From Patulibacter americanus DSM 16676 (lineage in GTDB: Bacteria; Actinomycetota; Thermoleophilia; Solirubrobacterales; Solirubrobacteraceae): a stretch of 39,125 nucleotides of DNA. Positions within the stretch are counted from its first letter, which is position 1; every line of letters starts with the position of its first letter. A program made the translations under genes and the position numbers. Of this stretch, positions 1-7,541 are shown piece by piece. The notes beneath the pieces are model-generated. The model saw nothing but the letters and a program-made list of their open reading frames with translations. It was not told where the DNA came from and did not search any database. The DNA lies in assembly GCF_000420025.1 (NCBI RefSeq), contig NZ_ATUD01000021.1:1-39125 (forward strand), written 5' to 3'.

Positions 1-405
1 GAGCTCGCCGCCCGCCTGGGCTGCTCCACCGACGAGGTCCGCGGCCGCCGCGACCAGCTCGCCACCTGCGAGGTCGAGTCGCTCGCCACCACCGTCGCCG
101 GCTCCGACGGCATCACCGTCGACCGCGCCGAGACGATCGCCAGCCAGGACCACTCCCTCGACCCCGCCCGCGCCTGCGAGGCCAACGAGGCCAAGGCCCG
201 CGTCGCCGCCGCCGTCGCCCAGCTCCCCGAGCGCGAGCGCCAGGTCGCCCTCATGCTCTACGTCGAAGGCCGCCGCCTCCGCGAGATCGGCGACCTCCTC
301 GGCGTCTCCGAGTCCCGCGTCTGCCAGATCGCCGGCACGCTGCGCCGCCGCCTCCGCACCGCCCTCGGCGCCCACGCCGACCTCCTCACCGCCGCCATCG
401 CCTAG
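1..405 (+). CDS. FliA/WhiG-type RNA polymerase sigma factor, C-terminal part (5' end outside window)
   Basis: The reading frame is open from base 1 and ends at TAG 403-405, leaving 134 residues. The first ~45 residues look like sigma region 3. Residues ~75-125 form a region 4 helix-turn-helix (LPERERQVALMLYVEGRRL, then EIGDLLGVSESRVCQI), the DNA-binding part that reads the -35 element. The wording of region 4 is closest to the sigma-28 family (FliA, WhiG), which directs flagellar or developmental genes; the family call is from recall. Regions 1-2 lie upstream of the window, so promoter choice cannot be judged. The 3' end (GCCGCCATCGCC then stop) is echoed by the tandem repeats that follow. 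Confidence 0.8.
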   Translation, partial: ELAARLGCSTDEVRGRRDQLATCEVESLATTVAGSDGITVDRAETIASQDHSLDPARACEANEAKARVAAAVAQLPERERQVALMLYVEGRRLREIGDLLGVSESRVCQIAGTLRRRLRTALGAHADLLTAAIA

Positions 406-413
406 AGCGCCGG

Positions 414-521
414 CACCGCCGCACCCGGCGCCATCGCCTGGACCCCGGCACCGCCGCACCCGCCGCCATCGCCTGAACCACGGCACCGCCGCACCCGGCG
501 CCATCGCCTGAACCACCCCGG
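414..521. repeat. Three 35-bp tandem repeats after the sigma gene
   Basis: Units at 414-448, 449-483 and 484-521 (the last has 3 extra bases) start with CACCGCCGCACCC and contain CGCCATCGCCTG. The core GCCGCCATCGCCT also forms the last codons and stop of the sigma gene at 391-403, so the array seems to derive from the gene's own 3' end. A 35-bp period is not a multiple of three and every unit carries an in-frame-like stop, so the array is non-coding. The remainder to 592 holds GC-rich sequence with a CCCCGGGG palindrome and no gene that I can support. Confidence 0.8.
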
Positions 522-592
522 CCCCGGCCACTGCGCCGGTCCCCGCCGCCCAGCGTCCCCGGGGCCCCACCGGCCTCACCGCCCCGCCGGCG

Positions 593-1624
593 CTAGGCCC
601 CCGCCCCCAGGAACTCCAGGAGCGCCGTCGCCGTCTCCTCGGGCCGGTCCTCCGCGAGGAAGTGACCCGCGTCGATCGGGCCGCCGCGCAGATCCGGGGC
701 CCACGCGCGCCAGACGTCGAGCACGTCGGGATAGAAGTGCGGCAGGGCGCCGTTCTTCGCCCACAGGACCTGGACGGGGCAGTCGATCGTCCGGCCCGCC
801 TCGCGATCCTCATCGTCCAGCGCCACATCGCAGGTGGCGCCCGCGCGGTAGTCCTCGCACATCGCCTCGATCGCGCCCGGATCGTCGAAGGCGCGACGGT
901 AGGCGTCGACGACCGCCGCCGGGTAGCGGCCCTCGGCGGCTCCGAGGCCCATCCCGCGGCGGACGGCGAGGTCGAAGAACGCGTCGGGGTCGCCCGCGAT
1001 GAGGCGCTCGGGCAAGGGTGCGGCCTGCGCGAGGAACGCCCAGTGCCAGTAGCCCTGGGCGAAGGTGCGATCCGCGCGGCGCCACACCTCGCCCGTCGGG
1101 ACGATGTCGAGCACGGACAGGCGCTCCACGCGCTCGGGGTGGTCGAGCGCCAGGCGGTAGGCGACGCGCCCGCCGCGGTCGTGGCCGGCCACCGCGAAGC
1201 GGTCGAAGCCGAGCGCCGCCATCGCCTCGACCTGGTCGCGGGCCAGCGCGCGCTTGCCGTGCCCGGCGTGGCCGGCGGTCGGCGTCGGCCGCAGCGACGT
1301 GCCGTAGCCGGCGAGGTCCGTCGCGACGACGGTGCGGTGCTGCGCTAGGCGCTCCGCGACGGCGTGCCACATCAGGCCCGTCTGGGGGAAGCCGTGGAGG
1401 AGGAGCAGCGGCGGGCCGCTGCCGCCCACGCGCGCCCGCACGGGGCCGCGGCTCGTGTCGACGTCGTGGGTCGCGAAGCCGGCGGGGAAGGCGCCGTCGG
1501 GGTCCGGCGCGCCGCCCTGCCGGTCGGCGGCGCCGGCCGCGGAATCCGGGGCGTTGGCCTCCAAGTCCGGCCCGGCGCCCGGCGGGGCGGGGGCGTTGCT
1601 CGGTGCGGGGTGGTCGGCGTCCAT
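593..1624 (-). CDS. Alpha/beta hydrolase of the haloacetate (fluoroacetate) dehalogenase type
   Basis: 343 residues. After a ~45-residue low-complexity N-terminus comes an alpha/beta hydrolase fold: oxyanion region HGFPQ (77-81), nucleophile elbow GHDRGGR with Asp149, acid Asp173 and base His321. In fluoroacetate dehalogenase (known family) the active site uses Asp110, Arg111, Arg114, Asp134, His155, Trp156, Tyr219 and His280. The counterparts seen here are Asp149, Arg150, Arg153, Asp173, His194, Trp195, Tyr259 and His321, with nearly the same spacing. This predicts hydrolytic removal of halide from a short haloacid in the cytoplasm; an epoxide hydrolase is the alternative. The ATG at 1624 has a CGAGGA motif about 8 nt upstream. 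A start nearer residue 45 would remove the odd extension but has no better signal. Confidence 0.85.
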   Translation of the reverse strand: MDADHPAPSNAPAPPGAGPDLEANAPDSAAGAADRQGGAPDPDGAFPAGFATHDVDTSRGPVRARVGGSGPPLLLLHGFPQTGLMWHAVAERLAQHRTVVATDLAGYGTSLRPTPTAGHAGHGKRALARDQVEAMAALGFDRFAVAGHDRGGRVAYRLALDHPERVERLSVLDIVPTGEVWRRADRTFAQGYWHWAFLAQAAPLPERLIAGDPDAFFDLAVRRGMGLGAAEGRYPAAVVDAYRRAFDDPGAIEAMCEDYRAGATCDVALDDEDREAGRTIDCPVQVLWAKNGALPHFYPDVLDVWRAWAPDLRGGPIDAGHFLAEDRPEETATALLEFLGAGA

Positions 1625-1782
1625 GGCGGTCCTCGCTCGGTGGGTGCGTGGGTCGGGCCGTCGGCGCCGCCGGGGCGGACCGACCGCGTGCCTCGACCCC
1701 ACGCTCGCACACCACGGGACGCCCGTCACCGTCCCGACCGCCCGCGATCCCCCGTACCGGCGGGCCGCCGCGGCCCGCTGCC

Positions 1783-1788
1783 TACACT
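1783..1788 (+). promoter_or_regulatory. -10 element TACACT for a leaderless start
   Basis: TACACT lies 6 nt before the GTG at 1795, so transcription would begin at or next to the start codon. No Shine-Dalgarno sequence is present. Confidence 0.5.
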
Positions 1789-1794
1789 CGCTCG

Positions 1795-2088
1795 GTGAGC
1801 ATCGAGCGCGGATTCTCCGACTCCGAGCCCGTCGGCCGCCAGGCGCGCGCCCGCGCCGACCGGCGGGACGCGCACGTCGGAGTGATGGCCCACGGGACGC
1901 TCGCGTGCCCGCAGTGCGACGCCCCCGTGGCGCCCGGCCCACGCCCGCTATCCCCCGCCGACCCGCTGGCGTGTCCGCTCTGCCTGCACCTCGGGCCCGT
2001 GCGCACGTTCCTCTCCCTCGCCGCGCCGACCCGGCCCGCCCGGGTCCAGGTGCGGCTGCGCCACCGCGGCGCGCCCGCCCCGCGGTAA
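1795..2088 (+). CDS. Small zinc-ribbon protein of unknown function
   Basis: 97 residues from a GTG start to TAA 2086-2088. The protein carries two CxxC knuckles, CPQC and CPLC, about 23 residues apart in the middle, the usual layout of a four-cysteine zinc ribbon. The N-terminus is polar and Arg-rich, the C-terminus basic (RPARVQVRLRHRG), which would suit nucleic-acid binding, but that is inference. The start was chosen because the TACACT hexamer sits 6 nt upstream, matching the leaderless pattern seen at other genes here. It is transcribed away from the dehalogenase gene (170 bp shared upstream region) and ends at a perfect palindrome. I do not recognise the family. Confidence 0.6.
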   Translation: MSIERGFSDSEPVGRQARARADRRDAHVGVMAHGTLACPQCDAPVAPGPRPLSPADPLACPLCLHLGPVRTFLSLAAPTRPARVQVRLRHRGAPAPR

Positions 2089-2110
2089 GCGTCCGCCCCT
2101 CCTGCACCGG

Positions 2111-2132
2111 CGTCGGCGGCGCGCCGCCGACG
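2111..2132. terminator. Bidirectional stem-loop between convergent genes
   Basis: Perfect 22-bp palindrome (CGTCGGCGGCG and its reverse complement) between the convergent genes ending at 2088 and 2153. No U-tract, as is common in GC-rich actinobacteria. Confidence 0.6.
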
Positions 2133-2152
2133 GCCGACCGGCGACGCCCGTC

Positions 2153-3496
2153 CTACCGCAGCGGCCCGCCCGTCTCGGCCACCATCTCCATGAGCCGGCC
2201 GAGGACGCGGTCGCCCGAGGCCCGGATGCCGTCGTGCTCCCACTCGTTCGTGACCCACGCGCGGACGTTGCCGACCTCGCGGGCGGTCTGCAGGGAGAGG
2301 TCCGCGTCGACGTAGGCGTCGTCGTGGTAGACGATCGCCGCGACGGGGACGGGGTTCTCCGCCAGCCGGTCCGGGTCGTAGAGGGTCGGCCACTCGTCGC
2401 GCGCGGCGAGCGCCTCGGCGGCCGGGCGGAACGGGCGCAGCGAGCGGATCTCCTCGAACATCCAGGGGAACATCGTCTCGCCCGTGAACCGCAACGGGCG
2501 GGCCGCCGGGTCGAAGGCCGGGTGGTGCGCCCGCTGCCGCTCGGCGGCCCATCCCGGGGTGACCGCGCCCTGGGCGTAGATGACCTCCTGCAGCACGGCG
2601 TAGAGCGGGTTGTCGTCGAACGACGTCCGCGCCGCGACCCCGGCGAGGAACATCGCCGACAGGTCGGCGGCCGGCCACGCAGCGCCGTCCTCGCCCGGGC
2701 CCGCCGGGGCGAACGCCTCGTCCAGCAGCCAGTGCACGTCGTCGAAGCCGGTCGCCATCCCGAACGACTGCCCCAGGGTCTGCAGGCGCCGCACGCTCAG
2801 GGTGTCGCCGTCGGACAGCACGACCGGTGCGGCCTCCAGACGGTCCGCGATGCGCGCCACGACGTCGACGGCGTGGGGGTAGCGCGCGTAGAACTGGTCG
2901 TTCTTGGCCTCCATCCGCGGGAACGTGCGGCGGTAGACCTCGTCCGCGTCGGCGCCCAGGCCCGGGAGCCCGCCCGTCACGTAGCAGGCGGCCAGGCCCT
3001 CGGGCGCCCGCGAGAGGTAGCTCAGCGTGAGGAAGCCGCCGTAGCTCTGGCCGAGCGTCTCCCACTTCTCCACGCCGAAGACCGCGTGGCGCAGGTGCTC
3101 CGCGTCGGCCACGATCGCGTCGGCGCGGAAGTGCGACAGGTACTCGGCGCCCGCCTCCCCGTCGCCGAGCGCGGCCAGGGTTCGGGCGTCGACCGGCGTG
3201 GAGCGGCCCGTCCCCCGCTGGTCCATCAGGATCACCCGGTGCGTCCGGAGCGCCCGGCCGAGCCAGCCGCCCCCGCCGGCCCGCGGCCGCGGGCCCTTGC
3301 CGCCCGGCCCGCCCTGGAGGAACAAGAGCAGCGGCAGGTCGTCGCGCCGACGGACGGGATCGACGACCTCGCGCGCGAAGAGCGTGATCGACAGCGCACG
3401 GGGCCCACGGTCCGGCGCGTTCCAGTCCAGCGGCACGGCCACCTCGTGGTCCCGCACGTGGACGCCGGGAAGCGTGTACTCGGCGACGATCGTCAT
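2153..3496 (-). CDS. S33-family aminopeptidase (proline iminopeptidase-like alpha/beta hydrolase)
   Basis: 447 residues, the length of the larger actinobacterial proline iminopeptidases. Visible motifs are FLQGGPGG (oxyanion loop, near residue 60), DQRGTGRS (about 100), and the nucleophile elbow GQSYGGF with the catalytic Ser. Near the C-terminus HDDAYVD supplies the acid and NEWEHDG the His. The family removes N-terminal proline or other residues from peptides in the cytoplasm; the true substrate cannot be read from sequence. The ATG at 3496 has CATCAT 6 nt upstream and a GGAGG only 1 nt away, too close to work as a normal ribosome binding site, which again fits a leaderless start. Confidence 0.85.
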   Translation of the reverse strand: MTIVAEYTLPGVHVRDHEVAVPLDWNAPDRGPRALSITLFAREVVDPVRRRDDLPLLLFLQGGPGGKGPRPRAGGGGWLGRALRTHRVILMDQRGTGRSTPVDARTLAALGDGEAGAEYLSHFRADAIVADAEHLRHAVFGVEKWETLGQSYGGFLTLSYLSRAPEGLAACYVTGGLPGLGADADEVYRRTFPRMEAKNDQFYARYPHAVDVVARIADRLEAAPVVLSDGDTLSVRRLQTLGQSFGMATGFDDVHWLLDEAFAPAGPGEDGAAWPAADLSAMFLAGVAARTSFDDNPLYAVLQEVIYAQGAVTPGWAAERQRAHHPAFDPAARPLRFTGETMFPWMFEEIRSLRPFRPAAEALAARDEWPTLYDPDRLAENPVPVAAIVYHDDAYVDADLSLQTAREVGNVRAWVTNEWEHDGIRASGDRVLGRLMEMVAETGGPLR

Positions 3497-3729
3497 GCCT
3501 CCATGATGACCGGCGCCCCGGGCCGACGGGCCCCCCGGGGGCTGGCCGCGCCCCCACCCCGAGGGACCGGACGGCGCAGGTGTACAGATCACGTGTCCAT
3601 GCGCCGTCAAGCGCGTGGGCGAGCGGCCGAGGTACGGGGCGACCTCCCCGGCGAACCCTCCGCCGGACCACGCCGTCGCACGAGCACCGCATGTCCCACC
3701 GCCCCACCGCCCGCACCTCGAACGCCGCG

Positions 3730-4065
3730 ATGACGCAGGGCGACGTCACGTTCCTGCTCGTCGCCCTCGCCCTCGGCGCCGTCCTCGCCTACGCCGTCGT
3801 GTGGGGCGCCATCTGCGGCGTCCTCCACCTGCCGTCCGGCGAGCTGCGCAGCGAGTCCGCGCACGCCGCACGGCTGGGCGTCGGCTTCGCCGCGCTGCTG
3901 ACCGTCCCGGTCTACAGCGTGTGGCTCATCCGCGAGGCGTTCGACCGCGCCGAGCACGCCGCCTGCCGCGCCTGCTCCCGCGCTGCGATGCAGACGGCCA
4001 TGCGGCTCACCGGACCCGGCGAGACCCCGGCCCGACTCGGGACCGCGAGCCCGCTCGGCGGCTGA
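3730..4065 (+). CDS. Small two-helix membrane protein
   Basis: About 111 residues from ATG 3730; an in-frame ATG at 3691 would add 13 polar residues. Two hydrophobic segments are visible: residues ~5-32 (VTFLLVALALGAVLAYAVVW) and ~52-72 (VGFAALLTVPVYSVWLI), joined by a short polar loop, with a cytoplasmic-looking tail that holds two Cys (HAACRACSRAAMQT) and a Pro/Gly-rich end. I do not recognise a family. It is transcribed away from the S33 peptidase and ends 20 bp before a strong stem-loop shared with the glycosidase gene. No ribosome binding site is clear at either start, so the start is uncertain. Confidence 0.55.
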   Translation: MTQGDVTFLLVALALGAVLAYAVVWGAICGVLHLPSGELRSESAHAARLGVGFAALLTVPVYSVWLIREAFDRAEHAACRACSRAAMQTAMRLTGPGETPARLGTASPLGG

Positions 4066-4085
4066 GCCGGGCCGGGGTCTCGCGC

Positions 4086-4113
4086 CCCGGCGTCCGGCGG
4101 ACCGGACGCCGGG
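4086..4113. terminator. Bidirectional terminator hairpin
   Basis: A 12-bp perfect stem (CCCGGCGTCCGG / CCGGACGCCGGG) with a CGGA loop lies between the convergent genes ending at 4065 and 4124. Confidence 0.8.
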
Positions 4114-4123
4114 CGGCTGAGCC

Positions 4124-7100
4124 CTAGCGGTCCCAGGGGCTCGGGCGGCTCCCGACCGGACGCTCGACGTACGGCAGCAGGCGCACCGGGCCCACGAGGC
4201 CGTAGGCGATCCGCTTGCCGGCGCCGAAGACCGCCGGGTTGCTGACCCGCAGCCGGTTCCACAACGGGGTCGCCACCTCGACCTCGACCGTGTTGCGGCC
4301 GCGGCGCAGGTACGGGCCGACATCGACGACGGGGTCGGTCTGGTCCGCGGGCGGCAGCTCGCGGCCGTTGACCCGCACGCGGAACGTGTCGGAGACCGTG
4401 CCGAGGTCGAGCAGCGCGCCCTGGTCGGCGTCCCAGTCGCGGCCGAGGTCGACGGTGGCCGTGTAGGTGCCCACGCCCGCGCTGTCCTGCAGTTCCGGGA
4501 TCTCCGTCCACGCCTTCAGGCCCTCGAGCTGCAGGCGGCGCTTGACGATCGTCGTCTCCGTGGGCGTTGCGCCCGGGGTGCGGTCCTCGACGTCCAGGCG
4601 CCAGCTCGTGAGCTCGCGCGCGGCCGGGACCTCGCCGATCGTCGTCTGGACCTTGCGGCCGTTCTCGAGCTGCGTGGTGAACGTGCCCTTCGTCGTGCTG
4701 CGCAGCAGCAGGTCACGGCGGGCGACCCGCAGCTCGCCCTCGCTGGCCACGGCGTGCACGCCGCCGCCCGAGAGGATGCCGAAGGTGTGCTTCGGCGCCA
4801 GCGCGACGATCGCCGTCTGGCCCGGGCGCAGCTTGAGGCGGAGCCGCACGCGGTCGCGCGCCGGCTCGTCCCACACCGCCACCGGGACGATCTCGCCCGT
4901 CCACGGGTCCAGCGCGAAGGGGACCGTGTTCCGCCCGGTGCGGGGCAGCGTGACGTCGTGGTCGGCGGCCACCGTGGCGGAGCCGTTGGCGAAGAAGAAC
5001 CAGTCGATCGCGCCCTCGACCCGGTGCGTGTTGAGCACCGGCGAGGTCTGGGTCCCGTACTGGACCGCCGGGGCGACGCCGAGCTTGGCGATGCCGGTCG
5101 GCATGTCGTTGCGGGTCGGCACGCTGGTGACGGTCGGCTGGGCCAGGAGCTGGTTGACGAGCTCCTTCACCTTCGCGTCCGCGGCCGGGTTCGCCGGGCC
5201 GTCGGCGTACTCGCGGGCGTTCGTCCAGTCGCCGACGAGGATCATCCGCAGGCCCGCCTTGGCGTAGCCCAGGAGCTTCTCGGCGGTGTCGAGCGGGAGC
5301 ACCGTGGCGGAGCCGGAGAACGCGTCGCCCTCGAAGACGAGCAGCCCGAAGTCCGGGCCGTCCGGGGCCAGGCGGCCGTTCCTCACCGTCGCCGACGGCA
5401 GGCGCAGCAGGCTCGGCGAGACGAACTCGAGGCTCCAGCCCTGCTGCACGCCGAGCGTGCTGAACCACGCCGCGCCGAAGCCCGAGCCGGCGTAGCCCTT
5501 CTGCCGCAGGAACGCGACGTCGGCCTTCGGCGTGCCACGACGCAGGACCTCCTGGGCCCGGCCGAAGTAGCCCGCGATGTCGGGCGCGTGCTTCCACGTC
5601 GGCTGCCGCGGGCCCCACGCCTCGCCGTAGCCGGGCGCGCCGTTGTAGGGGCTGAAGGCCGCGAAGCCCGGCCATGCCGCGCCGGGGGCCTCGGCGTAGG
5701 CGAATCCGTGCAGCACGGTCTGGTTGACGCCCGCGGTGAAGATCGGGTTGAGCTTCTGCAGGACCGCTCGCCACGTCGTGTTGTACGCGCCGTTGGCGAA
5801 CGCGGCGGCCTCGTTGGACATGATCGTCTTGCCGGCCATGTCGCGGCCGCCGGCGAGCGAGCGGTAGTCGTCGAGGTTCTTGAACCCGAGCGACTCGCCC
5901 TCCGAGATGTCGAGCTTGGCGGTCGAGCCCATCGCGTCCGTCTGCAGGCCGTAGGGCTGCATGCGGAACTTCATGCCCAGGGAGTGCGCCCACCCCTGCA
6001 TCTCGCCGATGTGGTGCTCGTCGAAGAGCTGGCCGAGGACGTCCCAGTAGTCGTTGAGGACGCGGCGGGTCGACTCGGGGTCGAAGGCGAGGTTGAGCTT
6101 CTCCTTCTCGCGCACGATGCACCCGAGCCACGGGGTCAGCGCGTAGCCCTTGCGCTTCTCGAACTCCGCCTCCAGGCCCGGCGTCCAGTACGTCGCGGCC
6201 TCGAACTCGAGGGAGTCCTCGAAGAAGTCGCCGCCCGCCTCGCGCAGCAGCCGCTTGAACGACGGGGTGAGGATGTTGTCCTCCCAGAACCCGGTCACGG
6301 CGTGGGAGCCGGCGGCGGAGAAGTGGTCCACGACGTACGAGGTCGGGTTCGTGTGCGGGCCGGACTCGGGCTGCTGGCCCGTCCCCCGGATCCGGTAGGC
6401 GATGACGTACCACTGGCCCTCGGCGGGCGCCGTCCACGTGAGGCGCTCGTCCGCGGTGACCTGGTCGGTCAGGTCGATCAGGGAGTCCTGGTCGAGGATC
6501 ACCGTGCGCGCCGTGGGCGAGCTGGCGGCGTTGATGCGCAGCGCCTGGACCGCGAAGAGCTCCTCGGTCGTCACCCCGGGCTCCGCCTCGACGTAGGGCG
6601 CGGGGAGCGGGCCGTCGTACGTGCCGCCGGGGGCGACGAGCGTGCGGCCGTGGACGAGCTCCTTCGAGGCCGCCTCGGACTGCGGCGTGATCGTGGGGAC
6701 GGCCGGCGGCCACGAGGGGCCGACGGTGATGTCGAGCCGGATCCCGCGACGACGCGCCTGCTGCAGCGCGGTCGTGACGGCGGCGATCCAGTGCGCGCCG
6801 CCCCAGCCGTACTTCTCCACGTCGAGCCCGACGCCGCGCATGCTGTGGTGGACGTCGGAGATCTCGGCGCCGCCGAACCCGGCGTCGACCATCTGGTCGA
6901 CCTCGCGGGCGATCTCGTTCAAGTCGACCTGCCCGTTGGGCCACCACCAGCGGAACCGCGGGCGCACCTCGGCGCCCGGGTTCGCGAACCGCCGGGCGAT
7001 CGAGCCGCCCGTCTTCCACGTGGCCTGCGCCTGGGTGGGCGTCGCCCACGGCACCGCGGCGACCGCACCCGTGGCGACGGCGGCCCCGACCAGCGTGCGG

Positions 7101-7336
7101 CGGGTGACGGTGCCGCGGGGCGCCTCGCCCGTGACGGCCGTCGACTCGGTGGCCTCCGTGGCCTCCGTGGCCTCGGCGGCGTCTGTCGACTCGGTGTCCG
7201 CCGTGACCTCGACCGCCTCCGTCGCCTCCGGGGCCTCCGTCGCCTCCGGGGCCTCGGTCGCCTCCGGGGCCTCCGGGGTCGTGCCGCCCGCGATCGCCTC
7301 GTCCTCGGCGCCGCGCGCCACGTCCTGTCCGGCCAT
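4124..7336 (-). CDS. Exported GH106-like glycoside hydrolase (putative alpha-L-rhamnosidase)
   Basis: 1070 residues. The stretch RPRFRWWWPNGQVDLNEI with downstream FGGAEISDVHHSM (about 125-165) is the hallmark N-terminus of the GH106 family, whose known members remove L-rhamnose from plant polysaccharides; the family call is from recall. Near the C-terminus (about 960-1045) lies a GH2-like beta-sandwich sugar-binding module (LGTVSDTFRVRVNGRELPP, then YLRRGRNTVEVEV). A Tat signal is present at 78-104: TRRTLVGAAVATGAVAAVPWA, ending near TQAQA. Unusually, an acidic Thr/Glu/Ala/Pro repeat (residues ~20-66) precedes the twin arginines. All Val codons between residue 43 and the signal are GTC, so no nearer GTG start exists. 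RBS-like GAGGGAGCAGG precedes ATG 7336. A consensus-like promoter sits at 7388-7417. Confidence 0.8.
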   Translation of the reverse strand: MAGQDVARGAEDEAIAGGTTPEAPEATEAPEATEAPEATEAVEVTADTESTDAAEATEATEATESTAVTGEAPRGTVTRRTLVGAAVATGAVAAVPWATPTQAQATWKTGGSIARRFANPGAEVRPRFRWWWPNGQVDLNEIAREVDQMVDAGFGGAEISDVHHSMRGVGLDVEKYGWGGAHWIAAVTTALQQARRRGIRLDITVGPSWPPAVPTITPQSEAASKELVHGRTLVAPGGTYDGPLPAPYVEAEPGVTTEELFAVQALRINAASSPTARTVILDQDSLIDLTDQVTADERLTWTAPAEGQWYVIAYRIRGTGQQPESGPHTNPTSYVVDHFSAAGSHAVTGFWEDNILTPSFKRLLREAGGDFFEDSLEFEAATYWTPGLEAEFEKRKGYALTPWLGCIVREKEKLNLAFDPESTRRVLNDYWDVLGQLFDEHHIGEMQGWAHSLGMKFRMQPYGLQTDAMGSTAKLDISEGESLGFKNLDDYRSLAGGRDMAGKTIMSNEAAAFANGAYNTTWRAVLQKLNPIFTAGVNQTVLHGFAYAEAPGAAWPGFAAFSPYNGAPGYGEAWGPRQPTWKHAPDIAGYFGRAQEVLRRGTPKADVAFLRQKGYAGSGFGAAWFSTLGVQQGWSLEFVSPSLLRLPSATVRNGRLAPDGPDFGLLVFEGDAFSGSATVLPLDTAEKLLGYAKAGLRMILVGDWTNAREYADGPANPAADAKVKELVNQLLAQPTVTSVPTRNDMPTGIAKLGVAPAVQYGTQTSPVLNTHRVEGAIDWFFFANGSATVAADHDVTLPRTGRNTVPFALDPWTGEIVPVAVWDEPARDRVRLRLKLRPGQTAIVALAPKHTFGILSGGGVHAVASEGELRVARRDLLLRSTTKGTFTTQLENGRKVQTTIGEVPAARELTSWRLDVEDRTPGATPTETTIVKRRLQLEGLKAWTEIPELQDSAGVGTYTATVDLGRDWDADQGALLDLGTVSDTFRVRVNGRELPPADQTDPVVDVGPYLRRGRNTVEVEVATPLWNRLRVSNPAVFGAGKRIAYGLVGPVRLLPYVERPVGSRPSPWDR
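7139..7279 (-). repeat. In-frame acidic repeat (Glu-Ala-Thr / Glu-Ala-Pro) coding region
   Basis: Short imperfect 9-bp units (variants of GAGGCCACG and GAGGCCCCG on the coding strand) encode runs of EAT, EAP and EST across residues ~20-66 of the glycosidase, upstream of its Tat signal. Confidence 0.8.
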
Positions 7337-7387
7337 GTTCCTGCTCCCTCGCTCCCGCGCGCCGTGGGGGTACGCCGCGTCGGAGCG

Positions 7388-7417
7388 AACCTATCCGCGC
7401 CACGCGAGCGAATGCAA
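7388..7417 (-). promoter_or_regulatory. Promoter of the glycosidase gene with overlapping inverted repeat
   Basis: On the minus strand: -35 TTGCAT (7412-7417), 18-bp spacer, -10 TAGGTT (7388-7393). Overlapping the -35, CAAG-N4-CTTG on the plus strand resembles a weak LacI-type sugar operator. Further upstream are two perfect 12-bp palindromes, GATCGATCGATC (7445-7456) and CCGACCGGTCGG (7500-7511), of unknown role. Confidence 0.6.
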
Positions 7418-7541
7418 GCGTTCTTGGTCGGTGGTGGTCGAGTTGATCGATCGATCGTGGTTTACGCCAGAAACGACCACAGCCGAACGCCAGGCAGGGC
7501 CGACCGGTCGGTCAACCGTCGCCGGGGCCAGCGCCCCAGGG

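Noticed and set aside
3580..3729. Longer version of the small membrane protein starting at GTG 3580.
   Set aside because: The added ~50 residues are Arg/Pro/Ser-rich without motif and overlap the likely promoter area of the divergent pair; the hydrophobic domain starts after ATG 3730.
2234..3733. A 499-residue open frame antisense to the S33 peptidase.
   Set aside because: The opposite strand encodes a complete hydrolase with all motifs; this frame has none.
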